Shown here: positions 11,449 to 22,317 of the stretch, in pieces
How the letters are laid out: each line of letters starts with the position of its first letter
How positions within the stretch are numbered: the first letter of the stretch is position 1
NCBI GenBank assembly: GCA_021527695.1
Contig: JAKFAO010000006.1
Span: 248,001 to 312,000, forward strand
DNA: 64,000 nt
Reading direction: 5' to 3'
From: Naematelia aurantialba
Taxonomy: Eukaryota > Basidiomycota > Tremellomycetes > Tremellales > Naemateliaceae
The notes under the pieces: generated by a model
Told to the model about the DNA's origin: nothing
The model's database searches: none
What the model saw: only the letters and a program-made list of their open reading frames with translations
Position numbers and translations under genes: made by a program

Positions 11449-11552
11449 ACACGAGTCGAATCGGATCCGGGAACGATTCATCACCTATAGTGTACACGAG
11501 TCGAATTAGGATCCGGCAACTACCATTATTTGCTGCACCTACACTGTAGGTG
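11449..11552 (+). repeat. Two-copy tandem element upstream of the PDR exporter
   Basis: Copy one begins ACACGAGTCGAATCGGATCC at 11449 and copy two ACACGAGTCGAATTAGGATCC at 11494. Each continues through CCGG.AAC to CACCTATAGTGTA (11482) or CACCTACACTGTA (11536). In copy two the end forms a palindrome with 7 bp arms, CACCTAC-ACT-GTAGGTG (11536-11552). The element lies about 310-410 bp before the ATG. Confidence 0.55.
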
Positions 11553-11860
11553 ACCCAGAGAAAAGCGCCAAAGAAAGGCAGGGCCAAAGAGTTCAGGGGG
11601 GGGGAAACGGTTCGCCGGGCTTCGGGCACGGGCAAAGTTGCCGCATCCTACAAGCGGCTGTGTGTTTCTGTGGTTTTAGCTTCGGCTTTCTGATTTTTTG
11701 GGCAAACAAAGCTGGCCAAAGCTACCAACTGGCGCTGACAAATTCCAATCACCTTTCCTTCTTGCATCCTTTTCTTCTTTCCATTCCTCCTTCTCTCTCT
11801 CTCTCTGTCTGTTTCAACACCTGCACTGGCGCAAACACTCTCCAGCAAGTAGGACGCACC

Positions 11861-14800
11861 ATGGCGCAAGGTGAGTATACCCTCGCCCCGCCGGTCGGCG
11901 ACACCACACATGCCAGTGTCGACCCGGCTGCGGACAGTGTCACGACCGACCAGGCGAATGTTACCGCAACGGCGGACCCCTCTACCCCAGCTGTCCCCAC
12001 TACTCCCTCCGCAGCACCGACTGCCGCCGCTCCGCAGTCCACGCCTCTTGCCGATGGCTCGGCGTCTTCAAACGGCACTCTGGCCGAGGAGCACGACGGA
12101 TCGGCCCTTGCTCCAGGTGCCGCGGCTGGCGATCAAGGCGAGGGGTTGAAACGCTCGGTCCACTCTTCGTACGAGCATGTGGCAGAACTCGGCGACCACG
12201 GCCACGTCTCCGTGCATCGCGGTCGAGAGGAATTCAATGCTCTCGAACGCCGCTTCTCGACCATCTCTCAGAGATCACAAGACCTCCAGCGTCAAACCAC
12301 ACGCCGATCCACCCGTTCTGGCTTTGCCGGCCAAGGCCACCCCGCCGAAAAGACCATCTCGACGACCTCTGCGCCTGACGTCGAAAAGGCAGAAGAGGCG
12401 CCGGCAGACTTTGATCTGGCCGACGTGCTGCGAACGGGTCGAGAGAGGAGTGACGAGGCAGGGATCAAGCACAAGGCGGTTGGCGTCGTCTGGGAGGACC
12501 TCGAAGTCATTGGCGCAGGCGGTCTCAAGATCAGTATCCGAAACTTCTCGTCCGCCGTCATCGAGCAGTTCCTCATGCCTACCCTCGCTGTGCTCGGACT
12601 CTTTGGCTACAAGCCGTTTGCCCCCAAGCCAAAGACAATCCTTTACAAGAACTCGGGTCTCCTCAGGCCCGGGGAAATGTGCCTCGTTCTCGGGCGACCC
12701 GGTTCGGGATGTTCCACGTTTCTCAAATCCATCGCCAACCAGCGTGACAGCTTCCTCGAAGTCAACGGCAATGTCGAGTACGCCGGTCTCGGATGGAAGG
12801 AGATGCTCAAACACTATTCCGGGTGAGTGAGGAAACGTGCCCCCACTTGGTGACCGAGACATTGTACACAGCTGACCAGCCATGCAGTGAGGTCACGTAC
12901 AACCAAGAAGACGACGACCACCTGCCCACGCTCACCGTCGCTCAAACCATCCGATTCGCGCTCGAGACTCGTACGCCCAAGATGAGGCTTCCGGGCGTGA
13001 CAGACAAACAGTTCAAGGAGGAGTGTCTGGACATGCTCCTATCCATGCTCAACATCAAGCACACTGCCAACACTGTGGTCGGTAACGCCTTTATCCGCGG
13101 TGTCTCGGGAGGTGAGAGGAAGCGAGTCAGCATTGCAGAAATGTTCTGCGGTGGTGCCTGTGTCGCGTCATGGGACAACTCGACTCGTGGTCTCGATGCG
13201 TCTACCGCGCTCGACTATGCAAAGTCCCTCCGCCTCCTCACCGATATCATGCAGATGACCACATTTGTCTCGCTGTATCAAGCCGGAGAGGGCATCTACG
13301 ATCAGTTTGACAAGGTTCTCGTTCTCAACGAGTCTCGTGTTGTCTACTTTGGCCCAGCCAAGAAGGCCCGCGCATACATGATCGGCCTCGGCTATAAGGT
13401 GGGTTGCGTCCCTCCCTCCTTCCCCGCTATCAGCACCCATCGGACGTCGCTCATGTTTGCAGGACCTTCCTCGACAAACCTCCGCCGACTACCTGTCCGG
13501 CTGCACGGATGAGAACGAGAGGCAATTTGCAGATGGCAAAGACGCCGAAACGGTCCCTTCCACCTCGGAACGAATGGCGGACGCATACCTCAAGTCAGAC
13601 ATCCATGCAGAGGAGATCAGGAAGAAGGACGAATACAAGGCTCTCATGGAGGCCGACAACAGGGCTCAGCGAGAGTTCCGAGAAGCCGTCTTGGAGCAAA
13701 AGTGAGTCGCGGTCGAGCTGGGACGTTTCCATGCTGCGAACTTTCCGTGTCGAACTGCGCTGATGTTGGACAGACACGGCGGTGTCAGCAAGAAGTCCCC
13801 ATATGTTGTCCCGTTCTACGCGCAGTGTATCGCTATCACCAAGCGTCAGACTATCCTCAAGTTCCAAGACAAGTTTGGTATCTACACTGGCTACGGCACG
13901 TCGATTATCATTGCTCTCATTGTCGGTTCCGTCTACTTCCAACTGCCCGCGTCTGCATCTGGCGCATTCACTCGTGGTGGTCTACTCTTCTTGGGTCTTC
14001 TCTTCAATGTAAGTTCTGAAACGGAGCTTGCGCCCCTGAGCTAATCGTCAAAAGGCCTTGACTTCGTTCTCAGAGTTGCCCGGTCAGATGATGGGTCGTC
14101 CCATCCTGTACCGTCAAGTTGGTTACCGTTTCTACCGTCCTGCAGCGTTCGCAGTTGCCGCTGTCGCTGCCGATGTGCCATTCAACGCGTCCAACATCCT
14201 ACTCTTCTCGATCATTCTCTACTTTATGGGTGGACTGTATAGCTCAGGGGGTGCATTCTTCATGTTCTACCTCTTTGTCTTCACTACCTTTATGGTCATG
14301 GCAGGGTTCTTCCGAACCCTCGGTGTCGCCACCAAGGATTACAACGTTGCGGCGCGGCTTGCCTCGGTGTTGATCTCAATCATGGTCACTTATGCTGGTT
14401 ATATGGTACGTTGACTCTTCTGACATCTGTGAAGAAAGAGCTACACTCAAATACCTATAGATCCCTGTTTTCTCCATGAAACGATGGCTGTTCTGGCTAT
14501 TCTACCTGAATCCGCTATCATACGGCTACGAAGCGATCTTTGCCAACGAGTTCTCCCGTATTACGCTTACTTGCGACACGACATACATTATACCGCACAA
14601 TATCGCGTCGGCTGGAGTCACTGGGTATCCGTGAGTTTGGCGTCTCGTCGCCCTGAGAGGTTTTACTGAGTAAACCAGGGACACCGTTGGTGCCAACCAA
14701 TTGTGTGCTCTAAGTGGTGCAACGGCCGGTTCAGGCATTGTTACCGGTACAGCCTATATGAATGCAGCTTTCCAGTACTACAAGGTCCACATTTGGCGAA

Positions 14801-17800
14801 ACGTAAGTCGCTCGCATCGTACAGCCACTGCAACCCATTACTCATGCTTCACAGTACGGTATCCTTCTCGGATTCTTTGCCTTCTTCATGTTCTTGCAGA
14901 TGCTGTTTGTTGAGCGGTTGCAACTTGGCGCTGGCCATCTCGCTATTGTTGTATTCAAGAAGGAAGACAAAGAGCTCAAGAAACTCAACGCCCGTCTTGC
15001 TGAACGACGAGACGCTTTCCGACGAGGCGAGCTTGAGCAGGACTTGTCCGGCCTCAAGATGGCACCGCAGCCGTTCACATGGGAAGGACTCAATTATCAT
15101 GTCCCTGTTCCTGGCGGACAAAAACAGCTTCTCACCGATGTCTACGGTTATGTCAAGCCAGGTACGCTCACCGCGCTTATGGGTGCTTCTGGTGCTGGTA
15201 AAACGACGCTTCTTGATGTCCTGGCAAACCGAAAGAGTATTGGAGTCATCGGCGGAGACATCCGTATGAATGGACGGCCTATCGGTGTAGAATTCCAACG
15301 TGGATGCGCATACGCTGAACAACTTGATACACACGAATGGACGACCACGGTCCGAGAAGCACTACGATTCTCAGCCTACCTCCGTCAGCCGCAGGACGTA
15401 CCGAAGGAGGAGAAGGACGCGTACTGTGAAGATATCATTGAACTTTTGGAGCTCCAAGATCTCGCGGACGGTATGATTGGATTCCCAGGCTATGGTCTTT
15501 CCGTCGAGGTGAATTTGCAAGCTCGCCCGGAGGGAAGGTAGTGCCAACCTGTCACTTACATTTATCAGGCCCGAAAGCGAGTGACTATCGGGGTCGAGCT
15601 TGCCGCTAAGCCTGAGCTCCTGCTATTCTTGGACGAGCCGACTTCAGGTCTCGACGGACAGAGCGCTTACAACATTGTGCGATTCTTGAGGAAGTTGACT
15701 GGTAAGTCGAGCGGTTCTCACCACCGTGGCAGTTTCGGGTACCGGACCCTTGGGGTCTGGATCTTGGCGTCTTAGATCCGAATGTTCAACGCTAATCTCC
15801 GTAGCCGCTGGTCAAAAGATTCTGTGCACGATCCACCAGCCTAATGGTACGTGTTCTTGATATGTCTATACGTGCGTCTTGACTGATGGCCGTAGCTTTA
15901 CTGTTCCAGTCTTTCGACCGACTACTGCTCCTGCAACGAGGTGGCGAGACAGTTTACTTTGGGGACATTGGGCCTGACTCGCAAGACCTCATTGCCTATC
16001 TCGAAGCTAATGGCGCTCCGGTGCCTCATGACGCTAACCCCGCCGAGTTCATGGTAGGTCACGATACTCCAGCTCCTAACCCTATCTGTAACTAGTCTTT
16101 CTTCCAAGACCATCAGGGGACCCTATTCTAGAGTCGGCCTGTTGCTGACGACGCTCCAGCTTGAGGCTATTGGTGCTGGTTCTCGCCGCCGCATCGGTGG
16201 TGACTGGCACAAGAAGTGGGTTCAGTCCGAGCTTTTCGCACAGACGAAACGAGAGATCGAGCAGCTCAACGCGGAGGCTTTGGCTGTACCCCTCCCTGAC
16301 AAGACGCACGATACCGAATACGCCACGTCGTTCATGTTCCAGCTCAAGATTGTTCTCGACCGAAGTAAGTCCCCTGCCCTCTGCCCACCCCCCTGCCACT
16401 AATTCCTGTGCCTCCCCCTTCTACCTTCCGCACTACCTCCTTCTGTCTCTTCCACTTCACCTCGCCCCAGGCTAACGTGTACGCCCAAATCCACTGATCG
16501 CTGATCAACTGTTTAGCCAATGCGGCACTGTGGCGGAACGCAGATTACCAGTGGACGCGTCTTTTCGCACACATTGCCATCGCTCTCGTTGTCACTCTTA
16601 CCTTCTTGCAGCTGGACAATTCGCTCAAAAGTCTCCAGTACCGAGTGTTTGCCTTGTTCTTCGTGGGTTCACGTCATATCGCCTCAGCCGCAATAAATGC
16701 TGACGCCTTGAACTAGGCTACAATCTTACCTGCTTTGGTACTTGCTCAGAGTGAGTAGTGCTGGCTTCAAGTTTGCGCTGTGCTGATATTCTGCAGTTGA
16801 GCCGCAGTTGATCATGGTTCGTCTTCACTCTGCTCTATAAATCACCCTCTTCTCTCGTCAAGGATGACTGAGCTAACATCGTTTCCTTCCGCAGAGTCGA
16901 ATGACCTTCACTGTGAGTAGAGAATCTATCCCCAAGCGCGTATATCAGCTAATCCCCCTTCAGCGAGAAGCCTCCTCAAAGATGTACTCGGCTTGGGTCT
17001 TCGCTATCACGCGTAAGTCAATTTTGGATTGCTGCACGAGCAAGTCCTCACGATCCTTCAGAACTGTTGGCCGAGATTCCGTACTCGATTGGCTGTGCTA
17101 CCGCCTTCTTCTTGCTGCTTTGGTGAGTAGATCTTCGACATACGATCCCCTGCTGACACTGCATAGGTACGGAGTTGGGCTGCCAGGTGCCTCGACTCGC
17201 GCTGGTTACGCCTGGTTGATGATTCTGTTGACCGAGATCTACAGGTCAGTCCTCTACCACTCGTTAACGGTCGAGCTGATTCGATCCAGTGTCACCTTGG
17301 GTCAAGCCGTTGCAGCTCTGTCACCTTCGATCATCGTCGCCGCACTGTTCAACCCGTTCTTGCTCGTGCTGTTCTCTGTGTTCTGTGGTGTCACTGCTCC
17401 GCCTGCGACTCTGCCATACTTCTGGCGCAGCTGGATGTACCAGCTTGATCCATTCACGCGGCTCATTAGGTACGTCTAGTCGTTTGACCCCCACGGCTAT
17501 GCTGATGACGTCTCGCAGTGGTCTCGTGGCGTCGGCTCTGCACGAGGTCCCGGTCATTTGTGAATCAGACGAGTTTAGCGTTTTCAGTGAGTCACGCCCC
17601 TCGTTCCCACCGTAAGCTCCGTAGGGCTGACCGGTGACTTAGCCGCACCGGATGGGCAGACGTGCTACCAGTGGGCGGGAGGCTTCGCGGACGCGATCGG
17701 TGGTTATCTGAACAACCCGAACGCTACCGGCTCATGCGAGTTCTGTCAATACAAAGTGGGCGACAGCTTTTACAACAACCTCGAAATCGAGTACGGCAAG

Positions 17801-17896
17801 CGGTGGAGAGACTTTGGTATCTTCGTCTGTTACTGCGTGTTCAACATTGGCGTCTTCCTCGTCGCCTCGCGCTTCCTGCGATACTCGAAGCGATAA
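11861..17896 (+). CDS. PDR-type (full-size ABCG) drug-efflux ABC transporter, 1563 aa
   Basis: An ATP-driven plasma-membrane exporter of hydrophobic compounds, order NBD1-TMD1-NBD2-TMD2. The 22 exons are 11861-12822, 12888-13398, 13463-13701, 13774-14008, 14055-14405, 14461-14630, 14679-14802, 14855-15508, 15569-15701, 15805-15846, 15896-16053, 16160-16364, 16517-16662, 16717-16750, 16797-16816, 16895-16912, 16964-17012, 17062-17122, 17167-17244, 17290-17469, 17519-17586 and 17643-17896; the sum is an exact 1564 codons. NBD1 has the degenerate Walker [10 protein letters not shown] (Cys for Lys, typical of PDR, about 277-285), [14 protein letters not shown], and [11 protein letters not shown] with Asn in place of the Walker B Glu. 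NBD2 has canonical [17 protein letters not shown] (about 973) and [14 protein letters not shown], while its signature is the diverged [12 protein letters not shown]. The CACCATGG start context is good. Exons of 18, 20 and 34 bp lie in TMD2. Confidence 0.93.
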
Positions 17897-18384
17897 GGAT
17901 GTGCTGCTTTGGCGGTGGCGGTGGCAGTGGCAGTGTCAGTGTCAGTAGTAATGGACAGTAGCGGTGGCAGGTGATTTGATAATGAGGAGGAACCAAACGC
18001 CTAGCCAATCTCGCTCCAACATAGACTTTCTTTCCCCTAGATGCAGGTGGAGGTCTCGATCCGCTGCGTGCTGTGGTGTAATGGCAGTGGCAAGGAGCGG
18101 TAGACAGCCTCCACCCTTATGTTACTAGCGTGCATTGTGTGCAGACGTCTGCGCCGTTCAGTTGCGGGCGTCGACCGATGTCGTCTACGCATCGTGTCCG
18201 TCGTGGTGTCATCATCGGTAGACGACCAAGACGAGGACCAGACGTCCGGAACGTGAGACGTAGATCATGATGGGCACATTGCGCACAAGGTGTCAGACGA
18301 CCACGGTATGGAACATGGTTTCTACAGGTGTACAGATGAGCTGTACAGGTGTACAGGAGAGCTGTACAGGTGAAAGGTAGTAAG
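17897..18384. other. Convergent 3' spacer
   Basis: This is the 3' flank of the ABC exporter and of calcipressin. It contains short GTGGCAGTGGCAGTGTCAGT repeats (17905-17950) and a GTGTACAGATGAGCTGTACAG repeat near 18328-18372. No gene is seen. Confidence 0.6.
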
Positions 18385-19780
18385 CTACACAGGCGGCATG
18401 GCGGTAGGAACGATCCGCTTCCTGCCGCTCGGCATGGCGGTCGGCGCAGGCGCGCCAATACCGAGGTCCTGGCTCGGACTCGTCCATGCTCCAAGGCCCG
18501 CGTCCATCTTCTCCTCGACCCCGACCCAACCATACTCGTCCCCTCGGTCTCCCCCGGCCTCTCCGTCTCCGAACCCCCCTCCCCGAGCGTCTCCGTCTCC
18601 CCATCTCTCTCCGTCTCCCCCGGCCGCTCCGTCTCCAATTCCCTCTCCCCCAGCGTCTCCGTCTCCCCATGCCCCTCTCCCAGCGTCTCCGTTACCCCAT
18701 GCCCCTCCCCCCGCGCCAGGGTCTTGGCGAGAGTCAAGACGGCTCGTATCTTCCACTTCTACCCTTACGCCACCTTCGTCCAGTATCGTCTCTCTCCGAT
18801 TCCCACTCCCTCTGGCTCTTCCTCCCCCGCCGCCACCGCCGCCGCCGCCTCCGCCGAGACTGACACCGCCACCGCCGCCATAGCTGTAGCCGTTGAGTTG
18901 CAGCTCTTCGAGTGCGCGCTGGAGGTCGTCCGCCAGTGCCAGCGCGTTGGGCGCTTCCTCGACGATCGGCTCCCAGCCCTCTGGCGGGGACCCCGGGGGC
19001 GAGATGAGGAAGTTCTTCTCGGGGTGAGGCGGAGCGAGGTGGTGCGTTGATGGGTCCTGGTGGAGCGGTGTATAGGGGAGGGCGAGGAGGCGGAGCGTGA
19101 TGCTGATAACAAAGGAAGGAGTCAGCCCTGTCCCTCGCTGACACATCAACGGGCCCGCTGAGGACCGTGTTGTAAGAGAATTGTGTCGTAGCGGGTACGG
19201 GACGGGAACGGCCATTCTGTCAAGCAAGGCGGTAGGAGGAGGGCCTTTTGAGGTAAAAGAGAGAGGAGAAGGATCAGGCGACTCACCCGTTGGAAGGGCT
19301 GGATTTCCGCCGTTTGCGCTGCGGGGAAAAGTAGTTTGGCTCGGCGTCGCTGCTCCCTCTTGCAGCTGCGCCTGCTGCTGATGACGATGATGACCCCGCC
19401 TCTATTGCCCCTGCTGCGTTGCCCGCGTGCCGCGCCTGTGCGCCGTGTTGCTGTTCTCGGCTGTGGTCTTTGCCGCCGCCGACGCGGACACCGAGGTCGA
19501 CGTCAAGGTGCAGCCAGTCGCCACCCGCCTTGGCACGGCGTGCAGCCTCGACCTCTTCCCAAACCACGATGGCCCGCCCAAACCCACGTACAGGCGCCCA
19601 ATGCGCTATCCTTCCATACTGCGCGTAGTACTCTCGAAGCAGGCTGAGGAGGGGCGGCGAAAACAGCGCCGGATGGGGGAGGAGCAACGCGTAGGTGTTG
19701 GTTTCTTCGGGGGGTGAGACAGAGGCGACGAGTGATGGCGGGGACGGGATGGCGATAGATAGCGGCAGGGTGGCTGCCAT
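18385..19780 (-). CDS. RCN1: Calcipressin (calcineurin regulator, RCAN family), 403 aa
   Basis: The protein binds calcineurin and tunes Ca2+-dependent signalling. Two exons on the minus strand, 19780-19287 and 19102-18385, join in phase 2 (GTGAGT donor, CAG acceptor) around a 184 bp intron. The N-terminal half has an RRM-like stretch (LREYYAQYGRIAHWAPVRGF, then AIVVWEEVEAARRA). The family signature FLISPPGSPPEGW lies at about 196-208, followed by WEPIVEEAPN. A second conserved piece, RRETILDEGGVRVEVEDT, follows a run of glycines. Unusually, about 100 C-terminal residues are Gly/Asp/Ala repeats of GDGDAGG type, encoded by a tandem array. The start MAATLPLSIAIPSPPS is the first ATG, and the gene diverges from Sld3 with only 252 bp between starts. 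Confidence 0.85.
18500..18720 (-). repeat. RCN1: Coding tandem repeat of the calcipressin tail
   Basis: Plus-strand CTCCGTCTCCCC / AGCGTCTCCGTC-type units of 12-18 bp repeat across the region, giving GDGDAGG/GDGEAGG peptides on the minus strand. Copy number is likely to vary between strains. Confidence 0.75.
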
Positions 19781-20032
19781 TTATGGCTTGTCGCTCGACG
19801 GAGACGCTGTAAGAGGCGTAGGAATTGATAAAGGCAAGGCAAAAGACAGACAAGAAGAGACAAGAAAGGCAAAGCAGCGACGGGTGCTTGGTGCGGTGCG
19901 GTGAATCCCCGACTGGAGCCCCGCAGACAGGAGTGGGATTTGATCCCGTGTCTTTTCACGCGTCTGTCTTCTCGACGGACATTTCAGCTGCAGATAGCAG
20001 AACAGAACATCCAACGAGAGCGTCGACTCGGC

Positions 20033-22289
20033 ATGGCGGCGGTGGTCGCAGGTCCCGGGACGATAGAGCAGCCAGGACCGAGCGGGTTTGTCCTACAGCC
20101 TCTTCCATACACGCTCGAGACGGCTTGCCCGATTGCGTTGCCAACTCGGGCCGTGACTGGCTCGAAATGGCCGTACCCTATGGCGTGAGTCTGCGTTCCG
20201 AGGCTGCTGTCACAGTGCCAACTGGATGTTTACCATGTGCAGCGGTCCAGAGTCGGCGGTGGACGAGCCGATTCAGACGTTCTTGCGTCGGCGGTACCTC
20301 GAGACCTTGTACTTGTCCGATGTGAGCTAGTTGGCGCTGGTTACGCTGGCAGTCCTGGCTGACGGCCGCCTGTCCAGCTGTTGTCGCCTCTATCCGCGTT
20401 TGCAGTGGACATTCTGCGGTGTCACGCCGATCCGGCCTCCTCTCCAGCAATAGCAGAGCACATTCGGCCCATGTTACTCTCTTTATCTGACATTGAGATA
20501 CGGCAGCGTAAGACGCTTCAACAACTGATCTCGGCGATCATCGCAGCCAGCAGCTCTACCGGCACGTCGACCGCCCACGCCATCCTCGAGGAAACGGCGA
20601 GGTCATCAGGACTGTCGGCGGAGGAGGTACAAGCGGTCAAAGTCGGGGTCGAGTTGCGGCTGAACAGCCGTGCGGCGTCTGAGGGCGCGAATGTGTCTGC
20701 TCGCAAGCTGGGAGAAGAGCTCGAGAGGCGAGAGTGAGCCGATGCTGTCTCGTGTACCTGGTGCACACTGTCTAATGAGCAATCTAGGGTCCTCATGCAG
20801 ATCGTCCTGCTGTTTCACTACATTCCCCATGCTCCGGCTCCCGAGACCGAGACGAAGAAGCGGAAACGGCATGGCCGGAAGAGCAACGCTGCTTCCCCCG
20901 CTCCTCCTGCGCCGGTGTACGAGGACCCCAAGGCAGCTGTGGAGCTCTTGATGGACAGACTGAGCGTGTGGCAGGCCGTTGCGGAGCTCGGCATCGGTCT
21001 CGACACCGATGTAGAGCGGGCCAAGGGGAAAGTGCGTGACAAAGAGCCCGCGGGCTTCTCGAGCTTGTTCCGGCAGACATGGGATCAAGTGCTCGTTCCA
21101 TTGTCAGTGCATCTTTCCCGACAGAACCGGCATCGAATCGAGCTGACAGACTGCACTAGCTTTCTGGCCAAGCAGACCGATCTGTGTGCGTCGTTTCATG
21201 TCAAAGTTTTCGGCCAACCCATGCCTGCAAAACTCGCGGTCCCGACCACCACCAAGGTCCCACGGAAGCCCAAACTCACCCGCGCGCGTCCTTCTTCCGA
21301 TACGCTCGCGGTTCCACCACCCCTACCCCAACCGCCCAGGCAGTCGTCCCGGGATCTGTCGGAATTGCGCTCTCTCGAGCCAAGTCAATCGCGTGGACAA
21401 AGCATGCGTCGATCCATGTCGAGGACGTCCGACCAGCTACGCCGGTCTCGCAGTCGATCTATCGACCATGCACCACGGGACCATGACCGTGACCGGGATC
21501 GGGAGCTGCTTGGCGCCACAGCGCCAGCTGCAAAGAAGACACTGATCAGAGCGCCGAGTGGCAAGGCGCTGTTCCGGGGTCGCGAGGTTGGACTGTTCAG
21601 GCGGACGGCGTCTGGGCTCGTCAAGCCCAGAGAAGGGCTGAGCAAAGACGAAAGTCAAAAGTCGGGTCTGCTGGGTAGGAAGACCAGCGATGGAGCCAAA
21701 GGGCATACCCGGAGGAACTCGGCCGATGGTCAGTTCCTCGTCGTTTCAGCATCTGACCACTGGCCGATGGGTATATGAGAGCGACGCTGATATGGTGGCA
21801 GAATCTCAGATCCAGGAAGCAGGGACGACGATCATATTCGCCACTCCAGCCAAGCCGCGCGGACTGTCTGCGTCGCTCTTTGGCCGGCGGTCGTTTCAAG
21901 CGCCTCATGCTACGCCGATCCAAGAGGAGCCGACGAGTCATGAGCGTATCCACCCGCAGTCTATCACCGAGACACCGCAAGTGCCCGGACGGGTTGCCGA
22001 GACCCCGGTACAGCCGGCTCGAGTGGCTGAAACCCCTCTAGTGGCCTCCAGGCTCAGCGACATGCCATTGTTCACACTTGCAAGCCGGGATCAGGATGAT
22101 GGTGACGATGACGGCAACGACGGCAACGACGGCAACGATGACAATGACGACAATGACGACAATGACAATGACGACGACGACGACGGATCCAACGATCCAC
22201 TGGCGGATTTGATGGTCATGACGGACGAAGAGGATGCGCATGAGGAGAGTGGTGCTCGTGCTGTTGTACCGGACACTCCGGCGAGATGA
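20033..22289 (+). CDS. SLD3: DNA replication regulator Sld3 (Treslin-related), 652 aa
   Basis: Sld3 brings Cdc45 to Mcm2-7 at origins after CDK phosphorylation. Exons 20033-20184, 20243-20321, 20378-20733, 20788-21102, 21160-21728 and 21802-22289 give 653 codons. The Cdc45-binding domain is recognisable: GEELEREV-LMQIVLLFHYI across a junction, then LLMDRLSVWQAV, the conserved VPFFLAKQTDLCASFHVKVF, and a basic region. A long disordered, Ser/Arg-rich part follows, with several S-P/T-P sites, and the ATPAKPRG motif sits near the start of the last exon. The final 60 residues are acidic, with a D/N repeat (22101-22180). The 73 bp last intron (21729-21801) was chosen because it alone reconnects the frames with a sensible branch site; a shorter read-through ends at 21778. 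Confidence 0.8.
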
Positions 22290-22317
22290 ATGGAATAGAT
22301 GTACATGTTAGGAGGTA

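Larger units (their letters stand above)
9614..11860. promoter_or_regulatory. Long divergent spacer between ACS and PDR exporter
   Basis: The 2.25 kb separates two start codons pointing outward. No open frame inside has conserved features. It holds a GGGGAATTCCCC palindrome (9903-9914), an 11 bp inverted repeat (11208-11254), a two-copy tandem unit ending in CACCTA..TGTA (11449-11552), and a CT-rich stretch (about 11755-11815) just before the exporter start. It is likely the joint regulatory region of both genes; an unannotated non-coding transcript cannot be excluded. Confidence 0.55.

Noticed and set aside
18349..19050. 233-codon plus-strand frame
   Set aside because: It is antisense to calcipressin and reflects the GC-rich repeat tail; the minus strand carries the known motif.
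21729..21778. Read-through end of Sld3 at 21778, or a 21-bp intron at 21729-21749
   Set aside because: 21 bp is too short to splice, and read-through loses the ATPAKP-containing last exon; the 73 bp intron fits better.
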